From CAVOEB01 sp965249645 (GTDB lineage Bacteria > Pseudomonadota > Alphaproteobacteria > UBA828 > JAPUJA01), in the NCBI GenBank assembly GCA_965249645.1, contig CBDFML010000007.1, positions 1 to 64,000 of the forward strand: a stretch of 64,000 bases of DNA, in the 5' to 3' direction. Of this stretch, positions 1-8,345 are shown piece after piece; positions within the stretch are counted from its first letter, which is position 1, and every line of letters begins with the position of its first letter. Both the position numbers and the translations under genes were made by a program. The notes under the pieces were generated by a model. That model saw only the letters and a program-made list of their open reading frames with translations. It made no database searches and had not been told where the DNA came from.

Positions 1-721
1 TGAGGCGCATCTTGTCGGTTTCGTAATCCTCGTTGGGATGGAAGTAATAGGGTTCGGCGTTCTCCAGACCTTTCACATGAACGCGATAGTCGGCCAGAAT
101 TTTCCGGCAGATTGCGTCTTCCTCAGAATTGCCGCTCGCATAGGCACCTACCTCGTCAGCGACGAAATAGGGCAGCACGTCGAACCCGACAAAGCGCAGC
201 GTGCCGTTGTTGATGGGCCAGAGCAGATGGCCCATATAGCCGCCCCGGCCGCGACACTCGTAATACTCGGGCTCGGTGGCCGTGGTGATCGAAACCGTCG
301 CGCGTTTTCCTTTGAAGCCGCCGTCCTCATAGGTCCCGGGAATCTCATAGGCGAAGCCGTAGGTCATTACTCGATCAATCCAGCCCTTCAGAATCCCCGG
401 CATGCCGAACCACCAGAGCGGGAACTGCAGTATCAAGAGATCGCACCACAACAGTTTCTGATGCTCTGCAATAACGTCGGCGTACTTGTTGCCTGCTTCC
501 TCGGCATGGCCCTGTGCCGCCATGTATTCAAAGCGGTCGGGGTCGGGCAGGGTCTCGAACTCCCATGGCCCGCCAACGGGATTGAAGCCGTTGGCGTAGA
601 GATCGTTGACACGAACGTCGTGGCTCCGCGCACGAAGCGTGTCTTTTGCAACTTCGGCCATGGCATGATTGAACGATTTGCCGTTGGGTTCAGGGTGAGC
701 GAGGACGATCAGAACATTCAT
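1..721 (-). CDS. NAD(P)H:quinone oxidoreductase, flavodoxin_2 fold (3' end beyond window)
   Basis: The reverse strand reads from an ATG at 721 to the window edge without a stop, giving 240 residues. The N-terminus has the flavodoxin_2 signature AHPEPNGKSF (residues 8-17). Residues about 100-118 read FPLWWFGMPGILKGWIDRV, the hallmark FMN/FAD-binding stretch of the MdaB/KefF/NQO1 family. Such soluble enzymes reduce quinones or similar acceptors by two electrons using NAD(P)H. A strong ribosome site (GGGAGG) lies 5-6 bases before the ATG, which settles the start. The gene is monocistronic as far as visible. The family is clear; the substrate is unknown. Confidence 0.88.
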   Translation of the reverse strand, partial: MNVLIVLAHPEPNGKSFNHAMAEVAKDTLRARSHDVRVNDLYANGFNPVGGPWEFETLPDPDRFEYMAAQGHAEEAGNKYADVIAEHQKLLWCDLLILQFPLWWFGMPGILKGWIDRVMTYGFAYEIPGTYEDGGFKGKRATVSITTATEPEYYECRGRGGYMGHLLWPINNGTLRFVGFDVLPYFVADEVGAYASGNSEEDAICRKILADYRVHVKGLENAEPYYFHPNEDYETDKMRL

Positions 722-1207
722 TGATACCTCCCTTCTAAGGCGGTCTGCCGGTCAGCTACCTGTTCATGGGCCAGTATGTTAGCAGCTTGGGGGCAAGTGC
801 GAAACGTGCTTATGGCCTGGGGCGAGGATGAGGACCACCGGTCACACGCGATCAGCAGTATACTCAGACTGCGGCAATGCGGTGGCCGGAAGCACAAAGG
901 TAGCCGCGTTCACCATCGAGAATCACCTGCCGATTTTCTTAGATAAATTGCGCCCGGAAAGGTGCAGGCTGTTGGGTAAAAGACTCAATGATTTCAATGG
1001 GCGTCGAAAATCCCGCACCTTTCGTTAACCTATTGATAAAGCTTGATTATTCGACTATTATTAAGCCTACCAGCGTTCCGTCTCTCTCTCAGAGACCACA
1101 CTGAAGCCGCTCAGAAACGCCCAGTTTCCGCGGGTTTTCAGGCATATCGATAACAAGGAGAGACAAGATTCTGGAGACCAGGTCCCGGAATTCTAAAAAA
1201 GTCTCTG
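722..1207. other. intergenic region between quinone reductase and IS3 element
   Basis: These 486 bases hold no convincing gene. The part next to 721 must contain the promoter of the leftward reductase gene. A Shine-Dalgarno-like AAGGAG at 1155-1160 is followed by open sequence but no ATG before the IS begins at 1208, so a gene start may have been destroyed here. The AT-rich stretch 1020-1070 may be a promoter. Confidence 0.4.
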
Positions 1208-1292
1208 TGTCCCCCGTCAGCGCCTATGAGACAGATTGCGGGTATTGAATAACGGAGGATTTCTGGCTCATCGTAACCGCCAAGGAGTGGAG

Positions 1293-1667
1293 ATGAGACA
1301 GCAATCGGGAACCCGAGAATCGTCATCTGAGCGGCTTGTCAAGAACATCCGCCGGGTGACCCGCAAGCAATATTCCTGTGGGGAGAAAATCCGCATCGTG
1401 TTGGATGGTCTGCGCGGTGAGTTCAGCCTTGCCGAGCTGTGCCGGCGTGAGGGTATCGCCGAGAGCCTTTATTACAGCTGGTCCAAGGAGTTCCTGGAGG
1501 CCGGCAAGCGCCGGCTGGCGGGCGACACGGCGCGAGCAGCAACCAGCAGCGAGGTCACGGACCTTCGCCGGGAGGCGCGGCAGCTGAAGGAAGTCGTCGC
1601 CGAGCAGGCCCTGGAACTGCGGCTGCTTAAAAAAAGCATGATCGCGGATGGGGGAGACGAGGAATGA
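1293..1667 (+). CDS. IS3-family transposase OrfA (HTH protein)
   Basis: This is a 124-residue DNA-binding OrfA that recognises the IS ends. An N-terminal helix-turn-helix (core AELCRREGIAESLYYSW) is followed by a leucine-zipper-like C-terminal helix. I chose the ATG at 1293 because AAGGAG lies six bases upstream; a longer reading from 1236 lacks such a site and would start inside the IS terminus. Its stop overlaps the ATG of orfB by four bases (ATGA). An A-rich slippery heptamer at 1630-1636 would allow an OrfAB fusion by -1 frameshifting. Confidence 0.9.
   Translation: MRQQSGTRESSSERLVKNIRRVTRKQYSCGEKIRIVLDGLRGEFSLAELCRREGIAESLYYSWSKEFLEAGKRRLAGDTARAATSSEVTDLRREARQLKEVVAEQALELRLLKKSMIADGGDEE
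1630..1636 (+). promoter_or_regulatory. candidate -1 frameshift heptamer A AAA AAG
   Basis: AAAAAAG in the orfA frame is the classical IS3-family slippery heptamer. A -1 slip here moves ribosomes into the orfB frame, which stays open up to the orfB ATG at 1664, so an OrfAB fusion transposase can form. Such sites are well established for IS911/IS150-type elements; use here is inferred. The related partial element near 11454 has lost the A-run length. Confidence 0.6.
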
Positions 1668-2644
1668 GATACTCGGCCGCCGAGAAACTGGAAATCATCC
1701 GCCTGGTCGAGCAATCCCGTCTGCCGGTACGCCGAACGCTGGACAAGCTCGCTATCCTGCCCGCGAGATTTTACCGATGGTACGACCGCTACCAGAGCGG
1801 CGGGTACGAGGCGCTGAAAGACAGACCGCCCAAGCCGAAGCAGATCTGGAACCGTATCCCGGATGATGTTCGGGGGCGGGTCTTACGACTGGCCCTGAAC
1901 GCGCCTGAACTGTCGCCACGCGAGCTGGCGACGCGCTTTATCGACACCGAAGGCTATTTTGTCTCAGAAGCTTCGGTCTACCGGCTGCTCAAGGCACACG
2001 ACCTGATCACCAGTCCAGCCTTCGTTGTGATCAAGGCCGCCGACTCGTTCAAGGACAAGACCGTCAGGCCCAATCAGCTGTGGCAGACAGACTTCACCTA
2101 CCTCAAGGTCATCGGTTGGGGCTGGTTCTATCTCTCGACCATCCTCGACGACTTCTCGCGCTATATCATCGCCTGGAAACTCTGCACGACGATGCGGACC
2201 GAAGACGTCACCGACACGCTGGAACTGGCGCTCAAGGCATCAGGCTGCGATCAGGCGAAGGTCGTCCATAAGCCGCGGCTGTTGTCCGACAACGGATCCA
2301 GCTATATCTCCGGCGACTTGGCCGAATGGCTCGATGATCAGAGCATGGAGCATGTCCGTGGCGCACCTTACCATCCCCAGACCCAGGGCAAGATCGAGCA
2401 CTGGCACCAGACCCTCAAGAACCGGATCCTGCTGGAGAACTATTATCTGCCCGGTGATCTCGAAGCCCAGCTCGGCGCCTTCGTCGAGCACTACAACCAC
2501 CGGCGCTACCACGAGAGTTTGAATAACCTCACGCCCGCCGATGTCTACTTCGGGCGCGGCCAAACCATCCTGCTGGAAAGGGAAAGGATCAAACGAAACA
2601 CCATCGAGCACCGGCGCTTGCAACATCGCGACGCCGCTGCCTAA
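1664..2644 (+). CDS. IS3-family transposase OrfB (DDE integrase core)
   Basis: A 326-residue catalytic subunit. The N-terminal HTH region is followed by an rve-type integrase core. The DDE residues are visible: D143 in WQTDFTYL, D209 in LLSDNGSS and E245 in QGKIEHWHQ. The D-35-E spacing is the standard IS3 one. The length is normal and there is no internal stop, so the element may still be active. Translation starts by coupling at the ATGA overlap or by frameshift from orfA. Confidence 0.92.
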   Translation: MRYSAAEKLEIIRLVEQSRLPVRRTLDKLAILPARFYRWYDRYQSGGYEALKDRPPKPKQIWNRIPDDVRGRVLRLALNAPELSPRELATRFIDTEGYFVSEASVYRLLKAHDLITSPAFVVIKAADSFKDKTVRPNQLWQTDFTYLKVIGWGWFYLSTILDDFSRYIIAWKLCTTMRTEDVTDTLELALKASGCDQAKVVHKPRLLSDNGSSYISGDLAEWLDDQSMEHVRGAPYHPQTQGKIEHWHQTLKNRILLENYYLPGDLEAQLGAFVEHYNHRRYHESLNNLTPADVYFGRGQTILLERERIKRNTIEHRRLQHRDAAA

Positions 2645-2718
2645 AATTATCAACTAGGTGAGCCAGAGCCTCCGTTAATTTAGGCCCCACCCTGTCTCAA
2701 ATCTTCTGACGACGGACA

Positions 2719-3084
2719 GGGCCGGTAGGTGACCTCGATCCGCTCAAGGCTGGTTGCGGCGGCGTCGAGGTGGCGGACGATCTCACGACTGACATTGTCG
2801 AGCGTCACCGCGATCTCGGGCACCGGCGCGGCATCGACCGGCGGCAGCTCCAACTCGAAAGCCAACGCCACGAACCGCACCGTCTCGCCCGCATCGAGCG
2901 GCGCGCCATCCTCGAGGCGGGCGGTTAGATCGGAGTGATCGCGCACCACCCGGATCGCGGTGGGCCGGCCGTCATCGTCGACGAAAGCGGGATGGCGCAG
3001 CTCGAGGGTATGCAGGATGATGGTGTCGGCGGGCGCCGAGGCGTAGGCCTCGCGGATCGCCTGCTCGAGCGCCGGATCGGGCAC
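2719..3084 (-). pseudogene. DUF1833 phage tail protein, truncated by IS3
   Basis: The first ~122 residues match the intact homologue at 36995-37537 almost perfectly up to TYRP. The sequence then enters the IS3 right end and stops within it. The gene starts with GTG at 3084, one base after the stop of the upstream gene (TGAGGTG), as in a coupled tail operon. DUF1833 proteins sit beside the tail-tip genes of lambdoid siphophages. The lost third of the protein makes it non-functional. Confidence 0.85.
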
Positions 3085-3085
3085 C

Positions 3086-3580
3086 TCAGCGCCCGCCGCC
3101 GTCGGGCATCCGCGGCTCGGGCACGGTGTCCGGCTTATCGGACATCGGCGTCGCCTCCGACCCGGACAGCAGATCGGGCTTGGGATAGGCACGCTTGACC
3201 GCCAACCATGTGCCGATGAGTACGTCCATGTCCCTGGGCAGCCCGGTGCCGGCGAGGCGCAGCTGGTTCAGCGCTTTAAGGACGGCGTCGAGCTGATCGC
3301 CGACCGGCATCTCGCGGGCGTAGCGCTCGGCCCGGCGCATACGCGCCTGGATGCGGTCGACGGCGAGCGCGTCGAGCCTGCCGGCGAGATCGGTGTCGAC
3401 GGCGAGGTCGTGGGTCTGGAGATCTATCCCTCCGTCCTGCTCGCCGTAGTCGAGCGAGGCGATGCGGGCGTAGTGGCGGCCGTCGAGGCGGCAGAGCCAA
3501 GTGAAGGCGCCGTCGGGCCAGTCGGTCGGCGACAGGAATTGCGCGCCCGTCTCCGATTCCACATAGCTGATGATGTGCAT
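3086..3580 (-). CDS. small phage tail-module protein (164 aa)
   Basis: The homologue of the gene at 36550-36987, with about 80 % identity in the first 110 residues and a longer, unrelated C-terminus ending in an acidic, Pro/Gly-rich tail. No catalytic motif is visible. It is always found between the RCC1 propeller gene and the DUF1833 gene here, so it probably belongs to tail or adsorption-structure assembly (inference). A good ribosome site (GGGGAGG) precedes the ATG at 3580. I do not recognise a named family. Confidence 0.7.
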   Translation of the reverse strand: MHIISYVESETGAQFLSPTDWPDGAFTWLCRLDGRHYARIASLDYGEQDGGIDLQTHDLAVDTDLAGRLDALAVDRIQARMRRAERYAREMPVGDQLDAVLKALNQLRLAGTGLPRDMDVLIGTWLAVKRAYPKPDLLSGSEATPMSDKPDTVPEPRMPDGGGR

Positions 3581-3591
3581 GTACGCCTCCC

Positions 3592-5109
3592 CTAATAGAG
3601 CTCGACCCGGGCCATCACCGAGGGGGAATGAGCGGCGCCTTCGACGCCCAGCTTGTTGTGGGCATTCTTACCCGCGGCCCAGACGGTGCCGCAGGCCGAG
3701 CGGACGAAGAAGCCGGCCTCCGAGGTGTAGCCGTGGGCCACCACCTCGACCGCCTCCCACTGCTCCGGCGGGACCGGCAGCGGCCATTGCAGCGGGGCCG
3801 CGCTCTGGCCGGCGCCCCAGGCGCCGTACTGACCGTAATAGCCGCAGGTGTAGACGCGGCCGTCGGAGCCCAGCATGACCGTGGAATGGTAATGGGCGGC
3901 GGCGAGGGCGCCGCCGGTGGAGATCATCTGTGCCGTCATGCCCTCGGGCAGGGCGACCCTCGTCGGCGCGGTGATATCCCCGGTGGTGTTGCCGATGCCG
4001 AGCTGGCCCTGGCCGTTGTAGCCGCAGGCATAGGTGTTGCCGTCGTCGCCGTTGAACCAGAGTTGCGCGTATTCGCCGCCGGCCCAGAGATCGGTGGCGG
4101 CGGCCACCCCGGCCGGCAGCGGCAGCTGCTCGAAGAGGTGACGATGATCAGTGGCGCCGTTGCCGTGGAAGCCGTGGTCGCCATTGCCGGCGGTCCAGAT
4201 CGTGCCGTCCTTGCATAGCACCGCGGTCGCCGCGTCGCGGCTGGAGCCGCAGGGCGCCATCTTGCGGATCACGGCGCCGCCCGGCAGCCCCGCCACTTCG
4301 GCGAAGAGGGTCTTGCTATTCTCGCCGTCGTCGACGCCGAGCTTGCCCCAGTTGTTGGCGCCGACCGCCCTTAAGCGTCCGTCGCGGGTCAGCGCGAAAC
4401 AGGCGTTGTAATTGCCATGGCCGGGCCAGAACTCGATCACGTCCTCGAGCGGTACATCGCCGGTCTTCTTGCAGCGCACTGGGCTATAGGCGTGTGAGGT
4501 ATTACCCTGGGCGAGATTGTCGTAAGAGCCATGGCCCCAGGCCCACAGGCTGCCGTCCCGGCAGAGCGCATGGAGGGACGACGAGTTGGCCGGAGAGCCC
4601 CGCACCAGGTCGAGCTTGATCACGTCCCGTCCCGGAATGCCGGAGGCGCGGCCGATATCGCTCGCATCGATCGAGCGCGCGATGCCGTTGCCGGTAGTGT
4701 GCCCGCGCCCCTGCTGGCCGTGGCCGTTATGGCCCCAGGCGACGACGTCGCCGTCATCGGTCAGCAGGGCGACGGCGCTATAGGAGCCGACAACGTAACG
4801 GGGCCGTCCCAGAACCGGGTGATCGGCGTCGGTGCGGTTGTCCCACACCAGGTAGTGGAGGTGCTGGGGGTCGTAGGCATTGCCCGCCATGGCGAGTTGG
4901 TGATCGCCGTTGGTACCGGACATGCGGACGGTGCCGTCGGCCATCACGAAGGCCATGTAGTAATAGGTGATATCCGAGGCGCAGCCCTTGCCCGGATAAG
5001 AGGCCTCGCCGTTCAGGAGACCGATGCAGCGCTGGCTCGCCGGCAGGGCGTGGCCCACCGGCGGCACAATGCGGCGCGGCAGATCCGCGGTGACGGTGGA
5101 GTTCGCCAT
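3592..5109 (-). CDS. RCC1-repeat beta-propeller protein in phage tail module
   Basis: 505 residues with about eight repeats of the RCC1 type, each carrying a hydrophobic-x-(A/S/C)-x-G signature. Examples are VVAWGHNGHGQ, LWAWGHGSYDNLAQG, LRAVGANNWGKLG, TYACGYNGQGQLG and VWAAGKNAHNKLG. The repeats predict a seven- or eight-bladed propeller. No signal peptide is seen. Its place among tail genes, and its sequence variation relative to the copy at 33417-34936, suggest a surface-exposed adhesion or receptor-binding subunit (inference). ATG 5109 overlaps the stop of the preceding gene (TGATG). The last third is identical in DNA to the other copy. Confidence 0.8.
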   Translation of the reverse strand: MANSTVTADLPRRIVPPVGHALPASQRCIGLLNGEASYPGKGCASDITYYYMAFVMADGTVRMSGTNGDHQLAMAGNAYDPQHLHYLVWDNRTDADHPVLGRPRYVVGSYSAVALLTDDGDVVAWGHNGHGQQGRGHTTGNGIARSIDASDIGRASGIPGRDVIKLDLVRGSPANSSSLHALCRDGSLWAWGHGSYDNLAQGNTSHAYSPVRCKKTGDVPLEDVIEFWPGHGNYNACFALTRDGRLRAVGANNWGKLGVDDGENSKTLFAEVAGLPGGAVIRKMAPCGSSRDAATAVLCKDGTIWTAGNGDHGFHGNGATDHRHLFEQLPLPAGVAAATDLWAGGEYAQLWFNGDDGNTYACGYNGQGQLGIGNTTGDITAPTRVALPEGMTAQMISTGGALAAAHYHSTVMLGSDGRVYTCGYYGQYGAWGAGQSAAPLQWPLPVPPEQWEAVEVVAHGYTSEAGFFVRSACGTVWAAGKNAHNKLGVEGAAHSPSVMARVELY

Positions 5110-5756
5110 CAGTAATCGCCGCCGAACAGGGTGACGTGGACGTTGCCGGTGACGGTTGCGTTGGCGTTCCGCGGCAGACGTGCCGCCAGCGCCGTCGTCG
5201 GCAGCAGCCAGCGGTCGCCGGCGGCATCGAGCCAGGGCATCTGGACGGGATCGAGGCCGGCGGCGGCCGGATAGCCGTCATAGCCGGCGCGCGCGGGTAC
5301 CTTGGTCGACCACAGCGGCCGCCAGCGGTAGACGGTAACGTCGGTTCCGGTCGCGCTCGCAATCGCGTTGCCGGGGGTGTTCTCGAAGGTGAGCACGGTA
5401 TCGGTGCGGCTCGAGAGCCTGTAATCGCCGCGGTTCGCCGCGACGCCCTTCGAGAGCGTCAGTAGTACACCGTCCTCGAGCGCCGGCCAGGCGCCGGCGG
5501 CCCGGGTCACCGTGAAGGGGTCCTCCTCCGCCGTGCTGCCGGGCGCGATGTCGACCTCGACGTCGTCGCCGACGACATCATAGGCACCGAACTCGACCAA
5601 CGCGGGCACCTCGCCGTCGTTGGCGAGCGCGATCGCGTGGATGCGGGTGCCGTTGGCGCCGGGGGTGAACAGGTCCTGCGCCTGGTTGGCGCGCCCGGCG
5701 AGCAGGGTTGCGGCCTCCTGGCGGTAGGCGGCGACGAAGATCGGTTGATTGGCCAT
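5109..5756 (-). CDS. phage structural protein, unknown family (215 aa)
   Basis: A 215-residue protein rich in beta-strand-like Thr/Val/Gly segments with no signal peptide or membrane segment. It lies directly upstream of, and translationally coupled to, the RCC1 propeller gene. I infer a tail-associated role, such as a baseplate or fibre-connecting protein. No homologue remains in the right-hand prophage, where a deletion has removed the equivalent region. Not assigned to a named family. Confidence 0.65.
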   Translation of the reverse strand: MANQPIFVAAYRQEAATLLAGRANQAQDLFTPGANGTRIHAIALANDGEVPALVEFGAYDVVGDDVEVDIAPGSTAEEDPFTVTRAAGAWPALEDGVLLTLSKGVAANRGDYRLSSRTDTVLTFENTPGNAIASATGTDVTVYRWRPLWSTKVPARAGYDGYPAAAGLDPVQMPWLDAAGDRWLLPTTALAARLPRNANATVTGNVHVTLFGGDY

Positions 5757-5807
5757 GGGCAGTCTGTCTCCGGATCGGATGGGACGCTGGTCGGATGAAG
5801 GGCCCGG

Positions 5808-6245
5808 TCAGATGAAGGCTTCGGCGAGGGCAATCAGCGCGCCGGCGTTCACTTGCGGGGTCACGGCGAAGCGGAGCCGCTCGTCGCCGCCGGCGTCCTC
5901 GATGGCGGTCTCTATGCCGTAACCGGGCCGGAGCTTGACCGAGAGCTTGTCGGCCGTGGTGTCGGTGGCGGAGACCAGCACGCCGCCGACGGCGGCTTGC
6001 GCAGCATCGCGGGCGGCGAGGGCCTCGTCCCGTGCGGCTTCGGCGTCCTCGACGCCGTCAGTCACGGTGCTCGCGGCCATGGCGACGCTCGCCTCGACAT
6101 CTCCGATCGCCTTGGCAACGGTCTTGACCGTGCCGCCCTCGGTGGTGACGGCTTCGGTCGCATCACCGTGCACGATGTCGTGCAGCACGCGGCTGTCGGC
6201 ATCCGCGCGGGAGACCGCCATGCGGAGATCGGCTTCAATGGTCAT
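5808..6245 (-). CDS. putative phage fibre or coiled-coil structural protein (145 aa)
   Basis: The middle of this 145-residue protein is Ala/Glu/Asp-rich (residues about 45-90, with repeated EAARDEALAARDAA-like heptads) and predicts a coiled coil. It is followed by a short beta-rich end. This is typical of trimeric tail-fibre stems or collar proteins. It shares orientation and operon with the RCC1 gene. The function is inferred only from composition and context. Confidence 0.6.
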   Translation of the reverse strand: MTIEADLRMAVSRADADSRVLHDIVHGDATEAVTTEGGTVKTVAKAIGDVEASVAMAASTVTDGVEDAEAARDEALAARDAAQAAVGGVLVSATDTTADKLSVKLRPGYGIETAIEDAGGDERLRFAVTPQVNAGALIALAEAFI

Positions 6246-6399
6246 GGTTTCGCTCCAGTGTGTCGATACATCCTGAAGGGCGTTCGTTGCACGATCCGCC
6301 GCGTCGATTGCACGCCAGGGGGTATTCGTTGCGCCTGTGCCCGTCCGGGATGAGGCATCGCGGATGTATGTTGCGCCGCCGGCGGCAGCGATTCTCTCG

Positions 6400-6512
6400 C
6401 TACCAGGCGTTGGTGGAGTCCGGCAGGGTCTCGTGGACGAGGGTGTGCAGCGCCTCGATGCCGGCGTTCAGGCCTTCAATATCCTCATTGAGCACCAGCG
6501 CCAGGCTGTCTT
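6400..6512 (-). pseudogene. C-terminal remnant of a further phage gene
   Basis: The reverse strand encodes about 36 residues ending LHETLPDSTNAW before a TAG at 6400-6402. Its 5' part is cut by the left end of an IS3 element at about 6513. It has the same orientation and spacing as the downstream structural genes, so it is the end of the next tail gene upstream. The product is unknown. Confidence 0.5.
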
Positions 6513-6577
6513 ACCCCCCCTTATATCTGTGCCACGTAATTCGCGATTTTCTACGAAGATGTGGAGGTATTGGGAGG

Positions 6578-6862
6578 GCAAGGAAGCGATATAGCGATGA
6601 AGATGTACTGAATTTTCTGCGTCAGATTGAGCTCAGTGTGGCGTCTGGCAGCAGTGTAGAGACGGCCTGCCGCTCAGCCGGCATCAGCGATGCGACATAT
6701 TACAATTGGCGCAAGAAGTATGGCGGGATGGGCAAATCACAGCTTCAGGAGCTCAAGGGCCTTGAGAAGGAGAATACTCGCCTCAAGAGAATTGTTGCGG
6801 ATCTTGAACTGGACAAGCTGATCCTCAAGGAGAGCCTCGATTACCTAAAGCCGAAGGTCTGA
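6578..6862 (+). CDS. IS3-family OrfA
   Basis: The reading frame encodes a typical OrfA: HTH core (VETACRSAGISDATYYNWRKK) and a leucine-rich coiled coil ending KLILKESLDYLKPKV. The usual start of this OrfA type, Met-Ala-Arg-Lys-Arg, reads AGG (6575-6577) where ATG would be expected. The start codon therefore seems mutated, and expression would need an upstream codon. The coordinates given begin at the Ala codon. Confidence 0.6.
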   Translation, partial: ARKRYSDEDVLNFLRQIELSVASGSSVETACRSAGISDATYYNWRKKYGGMGKSQLQELKGLEKENTRLKRIVADLELDKLILKESLDYLKPKV

Positions 6863-6894
6863 CGATTGCCGATCCGCGTCAGGCTGTAGTCCAT

Positions 6895-7296
6895 GTGCGT
6901 CAGAAGCTCGGGCCATCCGAGCGGCGGGCTTGCAGAACGATCGGCGTGGCACGCTCCACACAGCGCTATGAGGCATCCCCAGGAGATGATGACAGCCTTC
7001 GGCTGGCTGTGGTCAGACTGGCAAAGCACTATGGCCGCTACGGTTATAGGAAGATTGCCGAGCTGCTTCGCATTGAAGGCTGGGAAGTCAATCACAAGAA
7101 GTGGGAAAACGGTTACAACGAGCGCTTCAACGGCACCCTGCGCAGGGAAGTTCTCAATGCTGAATGGTTCACTTCAATCAAACAGGCTCAAATCGTCATC
7201 GAAACCTGGCTGAGACAGTACAATCACATCCGCCCGCATCAGTCTCTGAACATGCGTCCACCGGTGCCCGAAACTCTATCAGGAAATGGCACATAG
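6895..7296 (+). pseudogene. IS3-family OrfB with central deletion
   Basis: The frame reads the N-terminal HTH region up to GWEVNHKK and then jumps directly to WENGYNERFNG near the C-terminal end of the integrase core. Roughly 130 residues containing the two catalytic aspartates are missing, without loss of frame. The last part (YNHIRPHQSLN) is normal. It cannot catalyse transposition. The GTG at 6895 is the first usable start; the frame is also open upstream, as expected for an OrfAB frameshift product. Confidence 0.75.
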
Positions 7297-7504
7297 AATT
7301 GGGGCTTTACAATATGTAGGCGCTCGCCGAATTGTTCTCTCAACGCTTGGCCGGTTATCGGCTCCACCTTCTTTGACCGGCTACGTAGTGGCCGTGTGAG
7401 ATGCGGACGGTTGTTCGCCTTGTCGAGCATCTCTCCAATCAATGGCCCCCCGAAATTCCACGCCCTCCGCGAAGCAACAATACCACGGCGCGCGGACGGG
7501 CACC

Positions 7505-7576
7505 GCAATGAAACCAAGTCGGCGGGTAAACGACGGATCCTGTATCCGTCTACGGCCGAGCTGGCCGAACCATGTC
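7505..7576 (+). pseudogene. IS3-family OrfB fragment
   Basis: One frame encodes NDGSCIRLRPSWPNHV, clearly the segment just before the first catalytic aspartate of IS407-like OrfB (compare NDGSCVRLRP in the element at 43610). It is cut by the IS256 end at 7577. It may derive from the part deleted from the element at 6513-7306. The preceding 7307-7504 holds no recognisable gene. Confidence 0.55.
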
Positions 7577-8335
7577 GGGAGTATCCGAGATTTTGTGCTT
7601 TGGGCCATAGTGATGAAAAAGGAAGGAGCATCCTATGGCGATCGAGAAAGAACTATTGGACCAGCTGTTGGAAGGGCGTGATCCGGAAACGGTATTCACG
7701 CAGGACGGCCTGCTTGACGAATTGAAGAAGGGGCTTTCGGAACGTGTCCTGAATGCGGAGCTTGACGCGCATCTCGATACGGAAACCGCCGATGGAAAAT
7801 CAAACCGGCGCAACGGCCGGCCGCAAAAGACGGTTCTGACCGGCACATCGAAGGTCACGCTCGATATTCCGCGCGACCGGGCCGGCACCTTCGATCCGCA
7901 GCTGATCGCCAAGTACCAGCGCCGGTTTCCGGACTTCGACGAGAAGATCATCTCGATGTACGCCCGTGGCATGACGGTGCGCGAGATCCGCGGTCATCTT
8001 CAGGAGTTGTACGGGATCGAGGTCTCGCCGGATCTGATCTCGACCGTCGCCGACGCCGTCCTCGAGGAGGTGGGCGAATGGCAGAACCGGCCACTGGATT
8101 GCTGCTACGTCATCGTTTTCTTCGACGCCATCCGGGTCAAGATCCGTGACGAGGGGTTCGTTCGCAACAAGGCGGTGTACATCGCGCTCACCATTCTGCC
8201 CGATGGCACCAAGGAGATCCTCGGTCTGTGGATCGAGCAGAGCGAAGGCGCCAAGTTCTGGCTGCGCGTCATGAACGAACTCAAGAACCGGGGCGTGCAG
8301 GATATCCTGATCGCTGTCGTCGATGGGCTCAAGGG

Positions 8336-8345
8336 CTTCCCCGAG
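8336..8345 (+). repeat. target-site duplication, left copy (10 bp)
   Basis: CTTCCCCGAG occurs here and again at 10436-10445, directly flanking the ISAs1 element. Ten bases fits the ISAs1 family (8-10 bp). The perfect match shows simple, probably recent, insertion into the IS256 transposase gene. Confidence 0.93.

Larger units (their letters stand above)
1208..2718 (+). mobile_element. complete IS3-family insertion sequence (1511 bp)
   Basis: Two overlapping transposase genes lie between imperfect inverted repeats. The left end begins TGTCCCCCGTCAG at 1208 and the reverse complement of the right end begins TGTCCGTCGTCAG at 2718. Both ends share GAGACAG about 20 bases in and TAACGGAGG further in. 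The outer 27 bases match at about 19 positions. Flanks (CTCTG left, GGGCC right) show no target duplication. The right end sits exactly inside a phage DUF1833 gene whose remainder is missing, so a deletion accompanied or followed insertion. A degenerate relative lies at 10973-11888 on the other strand. Confidence 0.9.
2719..6512 (-). mobile_element. reversed prophage tail-module fragment
   Basis: Five leftward genes match, in the same order, part of the tail module of the main prophage (33417-37537): DUF1833 protein, small tail protein and RCC1 protein, with two further structural genes upstream. The fragment is cut by an IS3 end at 2718 and by another IS3 at about 6513. It is therefore either a second related prophage or a displaced duplicate. 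The protein differences in the shared genes favour two distinct, related phages with some later gene conversion. Confidence 0.8.
6513..7306 (+). mobile_element. internally deleted IS3-family element
   Basis: Terminal similarity is visible between the left end (CCCC...TGTGCCAC, from about 6513) and the right end (reverse complement GCCCC...TGTGCCAT, to about 7306). Between them lie an OrfA and an OrfB that lacks its centre. At about 0.8 kb the element is well short of the usual 1.2-1.3 kb. End positions are approximate. Lacking the catalytic core, it could only move in trans. Confidence 0.7.

Noticed and set aside
828..1028. Short open frame before the first IS3 element
   Set aside because: 66 codons without ribosome site, family or conserved pattern; treated as intergenic.
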